Below are positions 26,619 through 35,642 of a stretch of DNA of 64,000 bases, in pieces. Source of the stretch: Nostoc sp. NMS9 (GTDB lineage: Bacteria > Cyanobacteriota > Cyanobacteriia > Cyanobacteriales > Nostocaceae); NCBI RefSeq assembly GCF_017114995.1, contig NZ_JABXKL010000032.1, positions 246,157 to 310,156 of the forward strand. Reading direction: 5' to 3'. A model generated the notes under the pieces. It saw nothing but the letters and a program-made list of their open reading frames with translations, had not been told where the DNA came from and did no database searches. Made by a program: the position numbers and the translations under genes. Position 1 is the stretch's first letter. Every line of letters begins with the position of its first letter.

Positions 26619-28379
26619 GTGTCCCACATCACTCAGAGTGCGGTTCACTGCATAAATCCTGATTGTCAACGTCCTTATCCTCAGCCTTGGGGAAACAAAT
26701 TTTGCAACAGCTGTGGCGCACCGCTAGAGTTGTTAGACCGCTATGTTCCACTTCAGCCCTTGGGATCGGGAGGATTTGCTCAAATCTACACAGTTTGGGA
26801 TGAAAAAACTCAAACTGAGAAAGTATTGAAAGTATTGGTAGAAGATTCGCCCAAGGCACTGGAATTATTTACCCAAGAGGCGGCAGTTTTATCTAGCTTG
26901 CAGCATCCAGGTGTCCCCACTGTCGATGATGATGGGTATTTTAACGTAAACCTGTTTAATCCCAAACCGCACCAACTGCCTTGTCTGGTAATGGAAAAAA
27001 TCAATGGGCGGACTTTAGAGGAGATATTAAAAAAGTTTCCCCAAGGGTGTCCAGAGAATTTGGTTTTAAACTGGTTTGCCCAAGCTGTGCAGATTTTACA
27101 AGAATTACACAAACGTCAGATTCTTCACCGGGATATCAAACCTTCTAATTTAATGCTGGGCACTTCTTCGCCATCTGTAACCCCGTCTCCAGGACAAACA
27201 GAGGGCGATCGCCTGGTACTAATTGATTTTGGTGGGGCAAAACAATTTAGTGCCTCTAAGCTGCGTTCTCAGTCCAGTTCCACGCGATTATTTTCTTCTG
27301 GCTACAGTCCACCAGAACAAGTGACTGGAGGTATTGTTGGACCAAGTGCCGATTTTTATGCCCTTGGTCGAACGGTGATTGAACTACTAACAGGCAAATA
27401 CCCGCTAGAGTTGGAAGATCAGCAAACGGGTAAATTACGCTGGCGAACTACGGTGAATGTCAACCCGCAACTAGCAGATTTGCTGGACGAGATGGTGCAG
27501 GAGGATGTGCGATCGCGTCCAGCAAATGCAGCTATAATTCAAAAACGTTTGGCGAAGATTTCTCAACCATTACCGCCACCAGGGTTATTTGCTCAACTAC
27601 AAGACAAATTTAAGCAAGCCTCAACGCAAGTTTCCCAGAGATTTACACTGATAACACAAGCTATTGAACAAGTTTTAGCTAACTTTAGCCAAGCTGTTAC
27701 CAAAACCGTTATTTTTATCGCTCAGACAATCATCAAAATTTTCCGAGCTTGTTTGGCGACGATTTGGGCGATGATCCTGAGTAGTATCGGTGCTTGTTTT
27801 GGTGCGATCGCTGGTTTTATTTTGGCCTATCGTACCAGCTTGGGGCGTCAGGTTGTGGAATTTATTGGGAGTCAGCTAAACCAATTAGTGCCAAATACTC
27901 AACCCGTCTTCGGGGCAGATATTTTGGTATTCGTCGTAGCAGGCTGGGGAACGGCATGGGGATTGACAGTATCCGGGTGTTTTGGTCAACGGCGGCGGTT
28001 TTTAGTGTCTTCCCTGATGGGCATGATTAGCTATGGCTTTGGCTGGTTGATTTTGCAATTAATCACTCCAAAAGATAGCGGTGAGGGCTTAGTGGCAGTA
28101 ATTTTAGTGGCAGTTTGCCTACTCACCTTGAGCTTAGGACTTCGCAGCCATCATGTAGTGTACGCTGTGTTCGCGGCCTTTGGCAGTGCGATCGCCTATG
28201 CAGTTTTAATTCTTTTGAAGTTAGCACCTCCAATTTTCCAATTTACTAGTCAACCAGCCTGGTCAGAGTTATACTTGCCTCTGACTTTTTTTGGCTCTGT
28301 AGGCTTCTTTATCAGCTTCTGGTTAGGAGTGAGTTACTACCTAATTGTCCCTGGACTGCGCCTTTTAGGATGGCGATGA
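26619..28379 (+). CDS. Ser/Thr protein kinase with zinc-ribbon-like N-terminus and C-terminal membrane helices
   Basis: A 586-residue protein that opens at a GTG at 26619; no closer ATG is in frame. The N-terminus has two Cys pairs (CINPDC and CNSCG), a probable zinc ribbon. The Hanks-type kinase domain (residues about 43-310) has the glycine loop LGSGGFAQIY, KVLKVL with the ATP-binding Lys, the catalytic HRDIKPSNLM and DFGGAKQF, the last in place of DFGLA. After a helical linker, residues about 365-580 hold five or six membrane helices. Substrates are unknown. It resembles the kinase at 33681-35051 in domain order. Confidence 0.92.
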   Translation: MSHITQSAVHCINPDCQRPYPQPWGNKFCNSCGAPLELLDRYVPLQPLGSGGFAQIYTVWDEKTQTEKVLKVLVEDSPKALELFTQEAAVLSSLQHPGVPTVDDDGYFNVNLFNPKPHQLPCLVMEKINGRTLEEILKKFPQGCPENLVLNWFAQAVQILQELHKRQILHRDIKPSNLMLGTSSPSVTPSPGQTEGDRLVLIDFGGAKQFSASKLRSQSSSTRLFSSGYSPPEQVTGGIVGPSADFYALGRTVIELLTGKYPLELEDQQTGKLRWRTTVNVNPQLADLLDEMVQEDVRSRPANAAIIQKRLAKISQPLPPPGLFAQLQDKFKQASTQVSQRFTLITQAIEQVLANFSQAVTKTVIFIAQTIIKIFRACLATIWAMILSSIGACFGAIAGFILAYRTSLGRQVVEFIGSQLNQLVPNTQPVFGADILVFVVAGWGTAWGLTVSGCFGQRRRFLVSSLMGMISYGFGWLILQLITPKDSGEGLVAVILVAVCLLTLSLGLRSHHVVYAVFAAFGSAIAYAVLILLKLAPPIFQFTSQPAWSELYLPLTFFGSVGFFISFWLGVSYYLIVPGLRLLGWR

Positions 28380-28423
28380 AGAAGGCAGGGGAGCAGGGGG
28401 ACAAGGGGACAGGGAAGATGAGG

Positions 28424-28490
28424 GAGCAGGGGAGCAGAGGAGAAGTAGCAGTAAGTCTTTCCCCTTTGCACCTCTGCTTCTTATGCCCAA
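28424..28490 (+). repeat. Left arm of an inverted repeat bracketing the pentapeptide gene
   Basis: This segment is the approximate inverted complement of 29364-29427: both contain AGAAGTAGCAGTAAGTCTTT (or its complement) flanked by GGGGAGCAG and TGCCC words. The arms enclose about 870 bp including the pentapeptide repeat gene. Confidence 0.75.
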
Positions 28491-28524
28491 TCTCCAATCC
28501 CCAATCCCCAATGCCTAAAAACAA

Positions 28525-28563
28525 GATCCCCCTAGTCGTATTTTTCATCGAGCTAGGGGGATC
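28525..28563. terminator. Strong GC hairpin, possible terminator
   Basis: GATCCCCCTAG pairs perfectly with CTAGGGGGATC over a 17-nt T-rich loop. There is no T-run immediately after it on the plus strand, so factor-independent termination is uncertain. It lies about 145 bp after the kinase gene. Confidence 0.5.
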
Positions 28564-28782
28564 ACATATTTGGTAGTCTATAATTGGTTCGGTATAGTTC
28601 CTTACGATTTGATTCTATAGCCAATATTTCCGTTTGAGTAGTCTTACTACTATAATTTATAGTATTTTTACAGCTTCTTAATCAATGCTTCATCCCTGTA
28701 CTTCCTTAGAGAAGCGGTATATGTAAGGATGACAGTACGTGATGTTCGTAACTTGTCATTTTTGTAAATATCAGTAAAAAAT

Positions 28783-29346
28783 ATGAAACTTAAGATTGTT
28801 GCCACCGTCTCCCTGTTAGCTTGTTTAGGGTTTGCAGAGCAGGCTCTTGCATTAAATCAGCTAGACTTGGATCAGTTGAAGGCAACAAGTGCCTGTCCTC
28901 GGTGTAATTTGAGTGGCGCTGACCTAACTAAGCTGAATCTAACTGGAGCAAATTTGCGAGGGGCTGACTTGAGCGGCGCTACATTATCTCAAGCTAATCT
29001 CACGAATGCCGATCTCACCGGTGCAAATTTAGAAGGTGCGATTCTGAATTCGGCGAATCTCAGTGGTGCTTCTTTAACAGGAGCAAATTTAAAATCAGCA
29101 TCCCTGGAAAATGCCGATCTGTCTTTTGCCGGCTTCATTAGTGCCAATTTAGAAGCAGCAAACTTAAAAGATGCCAAATTGCAATTTACTAATTTTCGGG
29201 GGGCTAACTACCGACTAACAACTTTAAATAATGGTGTTGTCACCTCCGACAAACCTTATGGCTGGTCGTTAGAGCGTCCAAATCCCAGAGAATGTAACGA
29301 GTTCAAACCCGAAAATACTTTAGGCACAACCTGCTATTCAAAATAA
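28783..29346 (+). CDS. Exported pentapeptide-repeat protein
   Basis: A 187-residue protein with a signal peptide (residues 1-23, VATVSLLACLGFAEQALA). Residues about 42-140 are a run of about 20 A(D/N)LxX pentapeptides (SGADLTKLNLTGANLRGADL), which fold as a right-handed quadrilateral beta-helix. The C-terminal 45 residues are a different, Cys-containing cap (RECNEF, TTCYSK), and two Cys also lie before the repeats (CPRC), so periplasmic or luminal disulfides are possible. The role is unknown. The gene is bracketed by an inverted repeat. Confidence 0.93.
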   Translation: MKLKIVATVSLLACLGFAEQALALNQLDLDQLKATSACPRCNLSGADLTKLNLTGANLRGADLSGATLSQANLTNADLTGANLEGAILNSANLSGASLTGANLKSASLENADLSFAGFISANLEAANLKDAKLQFTNFRGANYRLTTLNNGVVTSDKPYGWSLERPNPRECNEFKPENTLGTTCYSK

Positions 29347-29363
29347 ACTGGGCATTGGGCATT

Positions 29364-29427
29364 GGGCACAAGAGGCAGAGGGGCACAGGGGAAAGACTTA
29401 CTGCTACTTCTCCTCTGCTCCCCTGCT
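29364..29427 (-). repeat. Right arm of the inverted repeat, plus CCCCTGCTC tandem repeats
   Basis: The inverted partner of 28424-28490. It is followed to about 29475 by tandem copies of CCCTGCTC-type units, the same low-complexity family seen inverted at 28380-28440. Confidence 0.75.
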
Positions 29428-29567
29428 CCCCTGCTCCCCTGCTCCCCTGTTCCCCTGCTCCCCTGCTCCCCTGCTTCTTCCTAAACCCCTATCCTTGTAT
29501 AGCAAAAGCATTTTGTTTGTTAACAGTTCTTTATCATGGGAAAAAAGCCTATAGATTAATTGAATCG

Positions 29568-30752
29568 ATGCTTACCCATATAAAAGACTTAGCAGCAAAA
29601 CTAGCGCCTCGCTTAATTGAAATTCGCCGCCACATCCACTCTCACCCAGAACTCAGCGGTCAGGAGTACCAAACAGCAGCTTTCGTAGCTGGTGTTTTGT
29701 CTTCCAGTGGGCTGCATGTACAAGAGGGAGTTGGCAAAACGGGTGTCATTGGAGAACTTCAAGGCACTGGCCAAAATGACCGTTTATTGGCAATTCGCAC
29801 TGATATGGATGCCTTGCCAATTCAAGAGGGTACTAATTTAGAATATGCCTCTCGTGCTGATGGGATTATGCACGCTTGCGGTCACGATGTTCATACCACT
29901 GTGGGGTTAGGAACGGCAATGGTACTGTCTCAAGTGGCAGAGGAGTTGGGTGGGAAAGTGCGGTTTTTATTTCAGCCAGCCGAGGAAATTGCTCAAGGGG
30001 CAAGCTGGATGGTCAAAGATGGGGCGATGGAAAACGTCTCAGCTTTATTAGGGGTTCATGTTTTCCCTTCTATACCCGCAGGTTCTATTGGGGTGCGTTA
30101 CGGGGCATTAACAGCCGCCGCTGATGATTTAGAGATTCTGATTATGGGAGAATCTGGACACGGGGCGCGTCCCCATGAGGCGATTGATGCGATTTGGATT
30201 GCTTGCCAAGTGATTACTGCATTGCAACAAGCTATCAGCCGGACACAAAATCCTTTGCGTCCTGTAGTATTGAGTATCGGCAAGATTAATGGTGGCAGAG
30301 CGCCGAATATAATTGCTGATAAAGTGCAGTTATTGGGAACCGTGCGATCGCTCCATCCCGAAACCCGTGCCCATCTCCCAAACTGGATTGAAAACATTGT
30401 ATCTAATGTTTGTCATACCTACGGAGCAAAGTATCAAGTCAATTATCGCCAGGGTGTACCCAGCGTCCAAAATGATTACGCCCTGACGCAATTATTACAA
30501 TCATCCGCAGAAGAAGCTTGGAGTAGCGATCGCGTTCAAGTCTTACCCGAACCTTCCCTTGGTGCTGAAGATTTTTCTATGTATTTGGAACACGTCCCCG
30601 GTTCCATGTTTCGCTTGGGTGTCGGCTACAAAGAAAGAATCATTAACCACCCTTTACACCATCCCCAATTTGAAGTCGATGAATCTGCTATTATCACTGG
30701 GGTTGTAACTATGGCATACACAGCTTATAAATACTGTCAGCAAAATTTGTAA
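29568..30752 (+). CDS. M20 family amidohydrolase (N-acyl-amino-acid or IAA-amino-acid hydrolase type)
   Basis: A 394-residue dinuclear-zinc peptidase of family M20D. Metal and catalytic motifs are RRHIHSHPELSGQE, RTDMDALPIQE, MHACGHDVHTT, FQPAEE, LGVHVFPSIPAGS and PSLGAEDFSMYL. The ATG at 29568 is used because the longer frame to 29355 only translates tandem repeats. Relatives release amino acids from N-acyl or auxin conjugates; the substrate here cannot be told. There is no signal peptide, so it is cytosolic. A bidirectional terminator follows. Confidence 0.93.
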   Translation: MLTHIKDLAAKLAPRLIEIRRHIHSHPELSGQEYQTAAFVAGVLSSSGLHVQEGVGKTGVIGELQGTGQNDRLLAIRTDMDALPIQEGTNLEYASRADGIMHACGHDVHTTVGLGTAMVLSQVAEELGGKVRFLFQPAEEIAQGASWMVKDGAMENVSALLGVHVFPSIPAGSIGVRYGALTAAADDLEILIMGESGHGARPHEAIDAIWIACQVITALQQAISRTQNPLRPVVLSIGKINGGRAPNIIADKVQLLGTVRSLHPETRAHLPNWIENIVSNVCHTYGAKYQVNYRQGVPSVQNDYALTQLLQSSAEEAWSSDRVQVLPEPSLGAEDFSMYLEHVPGSMFRLGVGYKERIINHPLHHPQFEVDESAIITGVVTMAYTAYKYCQQNL

Positions 30753-30754
30753 AC

Positions 30755-30789
30755 AAAAACTCCCAGCGTTTATCTGCTGGGAGTTTTTG
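30755..30789. terminator. Bidirectional intrinsic terminator
   Basis: AAAAACTCCCAGC and GCTGGGAGTTTTT form a perfect stem with an 8-nt loop and a T-run on either strand. It lies between the convergent M20 and hemerythrin-domain genes and serves both. Confidence 0.9.
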
Positions 30790-30833
30790 TTTAACTAACT
30801 TTTTTTAGCGGATATAGAAAGCCCGAAAGCATC

Positions 30834-31886
30834 CTATACGTTCGATTCGCTAACAACACCCAATTTCTCTTGAATTCGGGTTTTAGCGGCTTTGAATTCA
30901 GTCGCCAGTTGTTCGGTTTGCTCAGTGCTTAAGTTGTTGCGAATGGCAGCGAACATTGTGCTTTCTTCTTGACGAATATGATCGCCAATAGCAGTCATCA
31001 ACTGTTTGACTTTCTCTTTGAATTGAGGTGAAGATGGGCTAAGAGCCTTAATTTCCTCTAACGCCTGCTTTGCATGAGCTTGTTCATCAAACAATTCTTG
31101 GGTGTTATCTTGACCGTAGAAAGGACGTACTCTTGGGTAGACTACTTCCTCTTCAGCTTCAGCGTGGGCACTTAAATCCTTGTAAATTTGACCGAAGTAC
31201 TCTTGGATCTTTTGTGGATCGTTGCTTTGTAGTAGTTCGGTAAACAGGGTATTTACCTTGTTGTGATCGAGGCGGATGACATCTTGGATATTTAGATCCT
31301 TTTTGTCGCTGTTTTGGGTGACAGCACTACCTACCACACCACTAACTGCGGCCAAAGCGTCTTGAACACGTGCCCAAATTCCTTGATCTGCATCTTGTCC
31401 GGTGAGTTCACGGACACCCAGAATTTCCAGAATGCCTTTGAGTTGCTCTTGGTGAGCGCGGTTCTCAAAGTTTATAGTATTCAAAGGTGCGATCGCTAGC
31501 AACACATCAGCACCAACTTTTTGAGCAGCTTTGTGAACAATTAAGCCACTCATTACTACTTGATGTTTCAGTAATTCATGCTGAGAGATTTTTTCATACA
31601 GGCTTAACTCAGAACCTTTGAACAATTCGTGAGCTTTTTCAATGAATTGTGTAACATTTTTTTTGGGTTCAGCCTGAATCCCATACTGACCAATTACAGT
31701 TTCTAAAATACCAAGGTTTTTTTCATCATCATTGATAAAATTTCGGATGCGATCGGCAATCTCGGCATCAAGCCCTTGGGTCAAAAGCGATTTTTCATTT
31801 TCGATGACCAACTCTTGCAGAGCTTTAATACTTGCAAGTTTTACAGCAATAGCATTGCGTTTCGTATCATCTAAAGTAGTTACCAT
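30834..31886 (-). CDS. Hemerythrin-domain protein
   Basis: A 350-residue all-helical protein. Residues about 8-150 are a first four-helix region with DUF892/ferritin-like flavour (ENEKSLLTQGLDAEIADRIR, HELLKHQVVMSGLIVHKAA). Residues about 205-340 are a hemerythrin domain with the expected di-iron His and Glu residues (RLDHNKVNTLF, HAEAEEEVVYP, EQAHAKQAL, GDHIRQEESTMF). Such proteins bind O2 or NO or act in iron and oxidative stress. GAGGAG lies 8 bases before the ATG at 31886. It converges on the M20 gene and shares its terminator. Confidence 0.88.
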   Translation of the reverse strand: MVTTLDDTKRNAIAVKLASIKALQELVIENEKSLLTQGLDAEIADRIRNFINDDEKNLGILETVIGQYGIQAEPKKNVTQFIEKAHELFKGSELSLYEKISQHELLKHQVVMSGLIVHKAAQKVGADVLLAIAPLNTINFENRAHQEQLKGILEILGVRELTGQDADQGIWARVQDALAAVSGVVGSAVTQNSDKKDLNIQDVIRLDHNKVNTLFTELLQSNDPQKIQEYFGQIYKDLSAHAEAEEEVVYPRVRPFYGQDNTQELFDEQAHAKQALEEIKALSPSSPQFKEKVKQLMTAIGDHIRQEESTMFAAIRNNLSTEQTEQLATEFKAAKTRIQEKLGVVSESNV

Positions 31887-32148
31887 CCGTGTTCTCCTCG
31901 GCAAAGTGTTCGTAATTCTTATTGATATAAGTTTGACACAGAGGTTAGGGAGATTCCATCTTTCTTTTGAGCGATGCGTTCACAACTCTGGGTAGAGAAA
32001 CAAAACTTTTCCTTAGAGAAAAATTGCAGCGATCGCTTCAATTTTTGATTGCAATCAAAGCAAGTAGTTTAGTATGACATTCAAATTCAATAGATTACCT
32101 ATTTGGGAGTAATCTATACCTTTGGAATGAAAATTAATATCAAAAAAA

Positions 32149-33612
32149 CTACTTCTTATTCAAGAGGGCAAAATCGTAACCAGTTCCACTAGAACAAGAC
32201 TCACAACGCTCAATTTTGACTAGCATTGCTTCTCCTTGACGCTCACCGGAAGGCGAAAACTGAATCATTCCGGTTGCTCCAGATGTTGAAAATTTGGGAT
32301 TAGACAATACCCTTTGTAATCCTTCGCGGGTATTGTCTTCTTTTAAGCCAGCAATGATTGCTTGGAGTGCATCATAAGCTCCCGCTGTTCTTTGATTTAC
32401 TTGTGCATTCCAAAGCCGAAAGGCATTTTTTGCAAATGGGTTATCTTTATTAGCATTACGATGCCAATACACAGGTAATACCATTCCTTCCAGATCCTTG
32501 CCATTTTGTAAAGTTGTAGCACTGTACATAGTTTCAGAAGCAAACAGTGGCTTTCTACCTTTAACCTCTTGTGCTACCTTGGTGGCAAAGTATATATTTC
32601 TGATTGAAGGCATTAGTAAAAAGCCACTTGCATTTTCTGTTTCTATGGCTTTATCCACAAAAGCTCTTGGGTCAAAATTCTTATCTGCTAAATTGCAAGG
32701 CGTACTAATAACGTTGCTGCCATATTTCTTGATAGCTTGAGTGTACTGTTCTACAAGTATCTGATTTGATGAAGAGGTTGAATTATCTCTTGAACTACGA
32801 ACATCGCCACAAATAGCAACATTTCTTGCTTGTCGAGCAATGTAGCGAGAATGAGTATCTACTAAATTAGTATATAAAGGATTTACGTGAAATAAGTAGT
32901 TACTTGTGGAACTATTAGACTGACTATTTACTGTATTATTATCTAATTTTTCGGGATTTTCTGCTTGATTTGGTAGCTCGACGGGTAAGACTAAAACCAA
33001 ACCTTTCTCTTTATATATTTCTGCTTTACGTCTAACACCCACAGCAGCTACAAGGCTTTTATCTTGAGCTAATTCATTATCTAGGCGTGCAGAATCTTCT
33101 CTATTATCAGCACTTGCAATTACAATTTGCAATTTTTTACCGTTAATTCCTCCTTGGTTATTAACTTCATTTTGAGCTTGAGCTACACCACGTAAAATCT
33201 CTTCTGCTAAACTAGGATCAAAGCTAATTGGTGCGACGATCGCAACTTTTATAGATTCTGAATTATCTTGTGCTATTTTGGCATTGTTTAAATAAATTAA
33301 AGTTTCTGGATCATTGGGATTATTTTTCAGAGAATCAGTAAATTTTTTAACGGCAGTACTGAAATCTTTCTCAGCAAAAGCTTTAACTCCATCTGTTTTT
33401 TCAGGGGATGTTTGCACTTTCACCAAAATCCTTGTACCCAAATTCATTAGTGAAGGCTTATTTGTAAATGAAGATGAAGTTTGTGTAGGGTTTGATGATG
33501 TTGTTACGATAGTAGAAGAAACTTTGCTAATTAACCATAAAATAGCTGCTACCATTACCCCAGCCAGACCAAGAGAAATAAGCAGTCTTAAGTTTTCTTT
33601 TTTATTTGTCAT
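32149..33612 (-). CDS. Membrane-anchored substrate-binding (Leu/Ile/Val-binding-like) protein
   Basis: A 487-residue protein with one N-terminal membrane helix (residues 8-27), a short TPR-like segment (FAEKDFSTAVKKFTDSLKNN) and then a periplasmic-binding type I fold from about residue 120: IKVAIVAPISFDPSLAEEIL, GVAQAQNEVNNQGGINGKKL, and GAYDALQAIIAGL near the C-terminus. This is the fold of amino-acid receptor and ABC binding proteins, yet no permease or ATPase is nearby. It lies 68 bases downstream of the Ser/Thr kinase on the same strand. A sensor role for the pair is inferred. Two Cys near the end (CESC) could bind metal or form a disulfide. Confidence 0.85.
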   Translation of the reverse strand: MTNKKENLRLLISLGLAGVMVAAILWLISKVSSTIVTTSSNPTQTSSSFTNKPSLMNLGTRILVKVQTSPEKTDGVKAFAEKDFSTAVKKFTDSLKNNPNDPETLIYLNNAKIAQDNSESIKVAIVAPISFDPSLAEEILRGVAQAQNEVNNQGGINGKKLQIVIASADNREDSARLDNELAQDKSLVAAVGVRRKAEIYKEKGLVLVLPVELPNQAENPEKLDNNTVNSQSNSSTSNYLFHVNPLYTNLVDTHSRYIARQARNVAICGDVRSSRDNSTSSSNQILVEQYTQAIKKYGSNVISTPCNLADKNFDPRAFVDKAIETENASGFLLMPSIRNIYFATKVAQEVKGRKPLFASETMYSATTLQNGKDLEGMVLPVYWHRNANKDNPFAKNAFRLWNAQVNQRTAGAYDALQAIIAGLKEDNTREGLQRVLSNPKFSTSGATGMIQFSPSGERQGEAMLVKIERCESCSSGTGYDFALLNKK

Positions 33613-33680
33613 GAATAATTACCAAGATTTTAAAAAGTTTATCTGAAAGAGATTTATGACAATTGAGCAAAACCAAAAAA

Positions 33681-35051
33681 CTAAAGATATTTAGAAATAA
33701 GTTTGTTGATTATTTCAGACACACCGACAATAATAACTGTCAACAAGCCTGCCAGAATCACTAGCAATCCTACAAGCAACAGTCCATTTAAACCAGCTTT
33801 GAGAAGATTATTAATTAGGAGATTTCTGAAAATAAAGATAACGAGTAAATTTGCGATGATAGCAACAACAATTAAATAAGCTTTTTCCAGAAGTGGGCGC
33901 GATTGAATAAAGACTAATCCTCCTAAAATTAGTAACCACAATCCAGAGCTAATCCAAGTAGTTCCGAGAAAACTTATAAGTGCGATCGCTAAAAATGAAC
34001 TACCCGATCCAGCTATTATTGCTCCAGACAATAATCGACTGTTAGAGAATTGCGGTAGATATCGAGTTGATTGATGTTGATTTTGTGGTTGCGTTCTTGA
34101 TGGCAGAGTAGGTGGAATAACTGTAGGAGTCGATGTATACCTTAGCGGTGGCAACTTCTTCAAGTCTTGTAAAACAGCCTGTGCAGATTGATAACGCTGT
34201 TCGTGATTTTCTTGTAGGGACTTATTAAGAATCATCTCTAATTCTTGACTTATGGGTTGCGTTAAATGCTGCCGCCAATTAGAAGTCCAACCATAGCCTT
34301 GTTTCATCCACAAACTCGAAGGAGAGATATTAGTCAGCAGTTGAAAGCAAGTTATTCCTAAACTGTAAATATCACTGGAAGGAAAAACTTTACCCGCTTG
34401 CATTTGCTCAATTGGTGCATAACCTAATGAACCAATAATTGTCCCCAATGTGGTGTTTGTAGGTTCCGTTTTTTGCTTTGCCACTCCAAAATCAATTAGT
34501 ACTAATTTGCCATCATTTTGACGGCGAATAATATTTTCTGGCTTAATATCTCGATGAATTACTTGTTGCTGATGTATGTCTACCAGCACAGATAATAAAT
34601 CATTTAAAAAATCTCGAATTTTGGCTTCATCAAAAACTCCCTGTTGTTTTAACTCTTGCAACAGATTTTGCCCTTCGATAAACTGCTGCACTAAATACAG
34701 ATATTCAGCTTCCTTAAAATATGCATACAAATTGGGAATTTGGAGATGTTCTCCTAGTTCTTTGAGACGTTTGGCCTCTCGTTCAAACAACTCAGTCGCT
34801 TTTTTATGTGCCTGACTACCCTGACTGCCATAAAATTGACTTAGAACCAGTTGCTTAACAACACATCGTTCATTGAGCTTGTCTATATCTTCTGCGATAT
34901 ATGTGCGTGCAAACCCTCCTCTCCCTAATGGCGTGATGATTCGGTAACGATTTCTCAATAGCGATACCAACTCTGTGCCACAACTGAGGCAGAAATTTGC
35001 CCCGTCAGGATTTTGGGGATTTTCGCAATTAGGATTTAGGCAGCAGACCAT
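33681..35051 (-). CDS. Ser/Thr protein kinase with zinc-ribbon-like N-terminus and membrane tail
   Basis: A 456-residue protein. The N-terminus has CLNPNC and FCLSCG, a zinc-ribbon-like pair. The kinase domain (residues about 35-290) has LGRGGFARTYIAED, CVVKQL with the ATP-binding Lys, HRDIKPENII, LIDFGVAKQ and APIEQM. After a Pro/Gln/Thr-rich linker, residues about 340-450 contain about four membrane helices. It is upstream of the substrate-binding protein, 68 bp away, in one probable operon. The domain order is as in the kinase at 26619-28379. Confidence 0.93.
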   Translation of the reverse strand: MVCCLNPNCENPQNPDGANFCLSCGTELVSLLRNRYRIITPLGRGGFARTYIAEDIDKLNERCVVKQLVLSQFYGSQGSQAHKKATELFEREAKRLKELGEHLQIPNLYAYFKEAEYLYLVQQFIEGQNLLQELKQQGVFDEAKIRDFLNDLLSVLVDIHQQQVIHRDIKPENIIRRQNDGKLVLIDFGVAKQKTEPTNTTLGTIIGSLGYAPIEQMQAGKVFPSSDIYSLGITCFQLLTNISPSSLWMKQGYGWTSNWRQHLTQPISQELEMILNKSLQENHEQRYQSAQAVLQDLKKLPPLRYTSTPTVIPPTLPSRTQPQNQHQSTRYLPQFSNSRLLSGAIIAGSGSSFLAIALISFLGTTWISSGLWLLILGGLVFIQSRPLLEKAYLIVVAIIANLLVIFIFRNLLINNLLKAGLNGLLLVGLLVILAGLLTVIIVGVSEIINKLISKYL

Positions 35052-35642
35052 ATAATTATCGCTGTCATTTTATTAGTTTTTAGAATATACCTTAAATTCC
35101 CTAGAGGCGTTACATTGTAAAGTCTCTACATAGACAATGACGATCGCTTCTTACTCTCGTAAACAATTGACCTCGCTCTACATTGTGATCGTTCCGTGTA
35201 CACTAAATATTTTTGTAGAGATACCCATCCCATTCTAGTCAATTAAAACCAGGCTTGGCGATCGCTTTTCTTCGCTCCCAAACACGAAATAACCTGACTT
35301 TTAGCAGCCAGGAACTTCATCTTTCTTGGTCAAAGATCGCACTTTTCACCAAAGCATTTCAATGACTAAATTCCTCTATGCGAATCAACGGCAATTCTCA
35401 AAAGCAATACAGCCCTTCAGGTAACACCTGTTTGCCACAGAAGCTTTTTTTATCCCACCAACGCCGTAATTACCACACATCTCCATTGTGGGGTTTACAA
35501 AACTCACCGCAATTGTGACGATTACGCTAGAATTATTAAAGGTTCTTTACAGAATTTGCTGATCGTTCCCAATTCTGTTAAAACAGCCTAGCATTCAAAT
35601 GTAAATCTTATAAACCCCCTCTAGAGTTCACCAAAAGCTTCT
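35052..35642. other. Divergent intergenic region upstream of typA
   Basis: About 590 bp between the kinase (leftward) and typA (rightward) genes. It contains several GCGATCGC-like words but no ORF, strong hairpin or repeat-family copy that could be recognised. Confidence 0.5.

Noticed and set aside
26810..27112. Minus-strand frames inside the kinase gene and many similar opposite-strand frames across the window
   Set aside because: They are shadows of well-supported genes in other frames.
29355..29567. N-terminal extension of the M20 amidohydrolase rich in Leu-Pro-Cys-Ser repeats
   Set aside because: It is translation of CCCCTGCTC tandem repeats; the family start fits the ATG at 29568.
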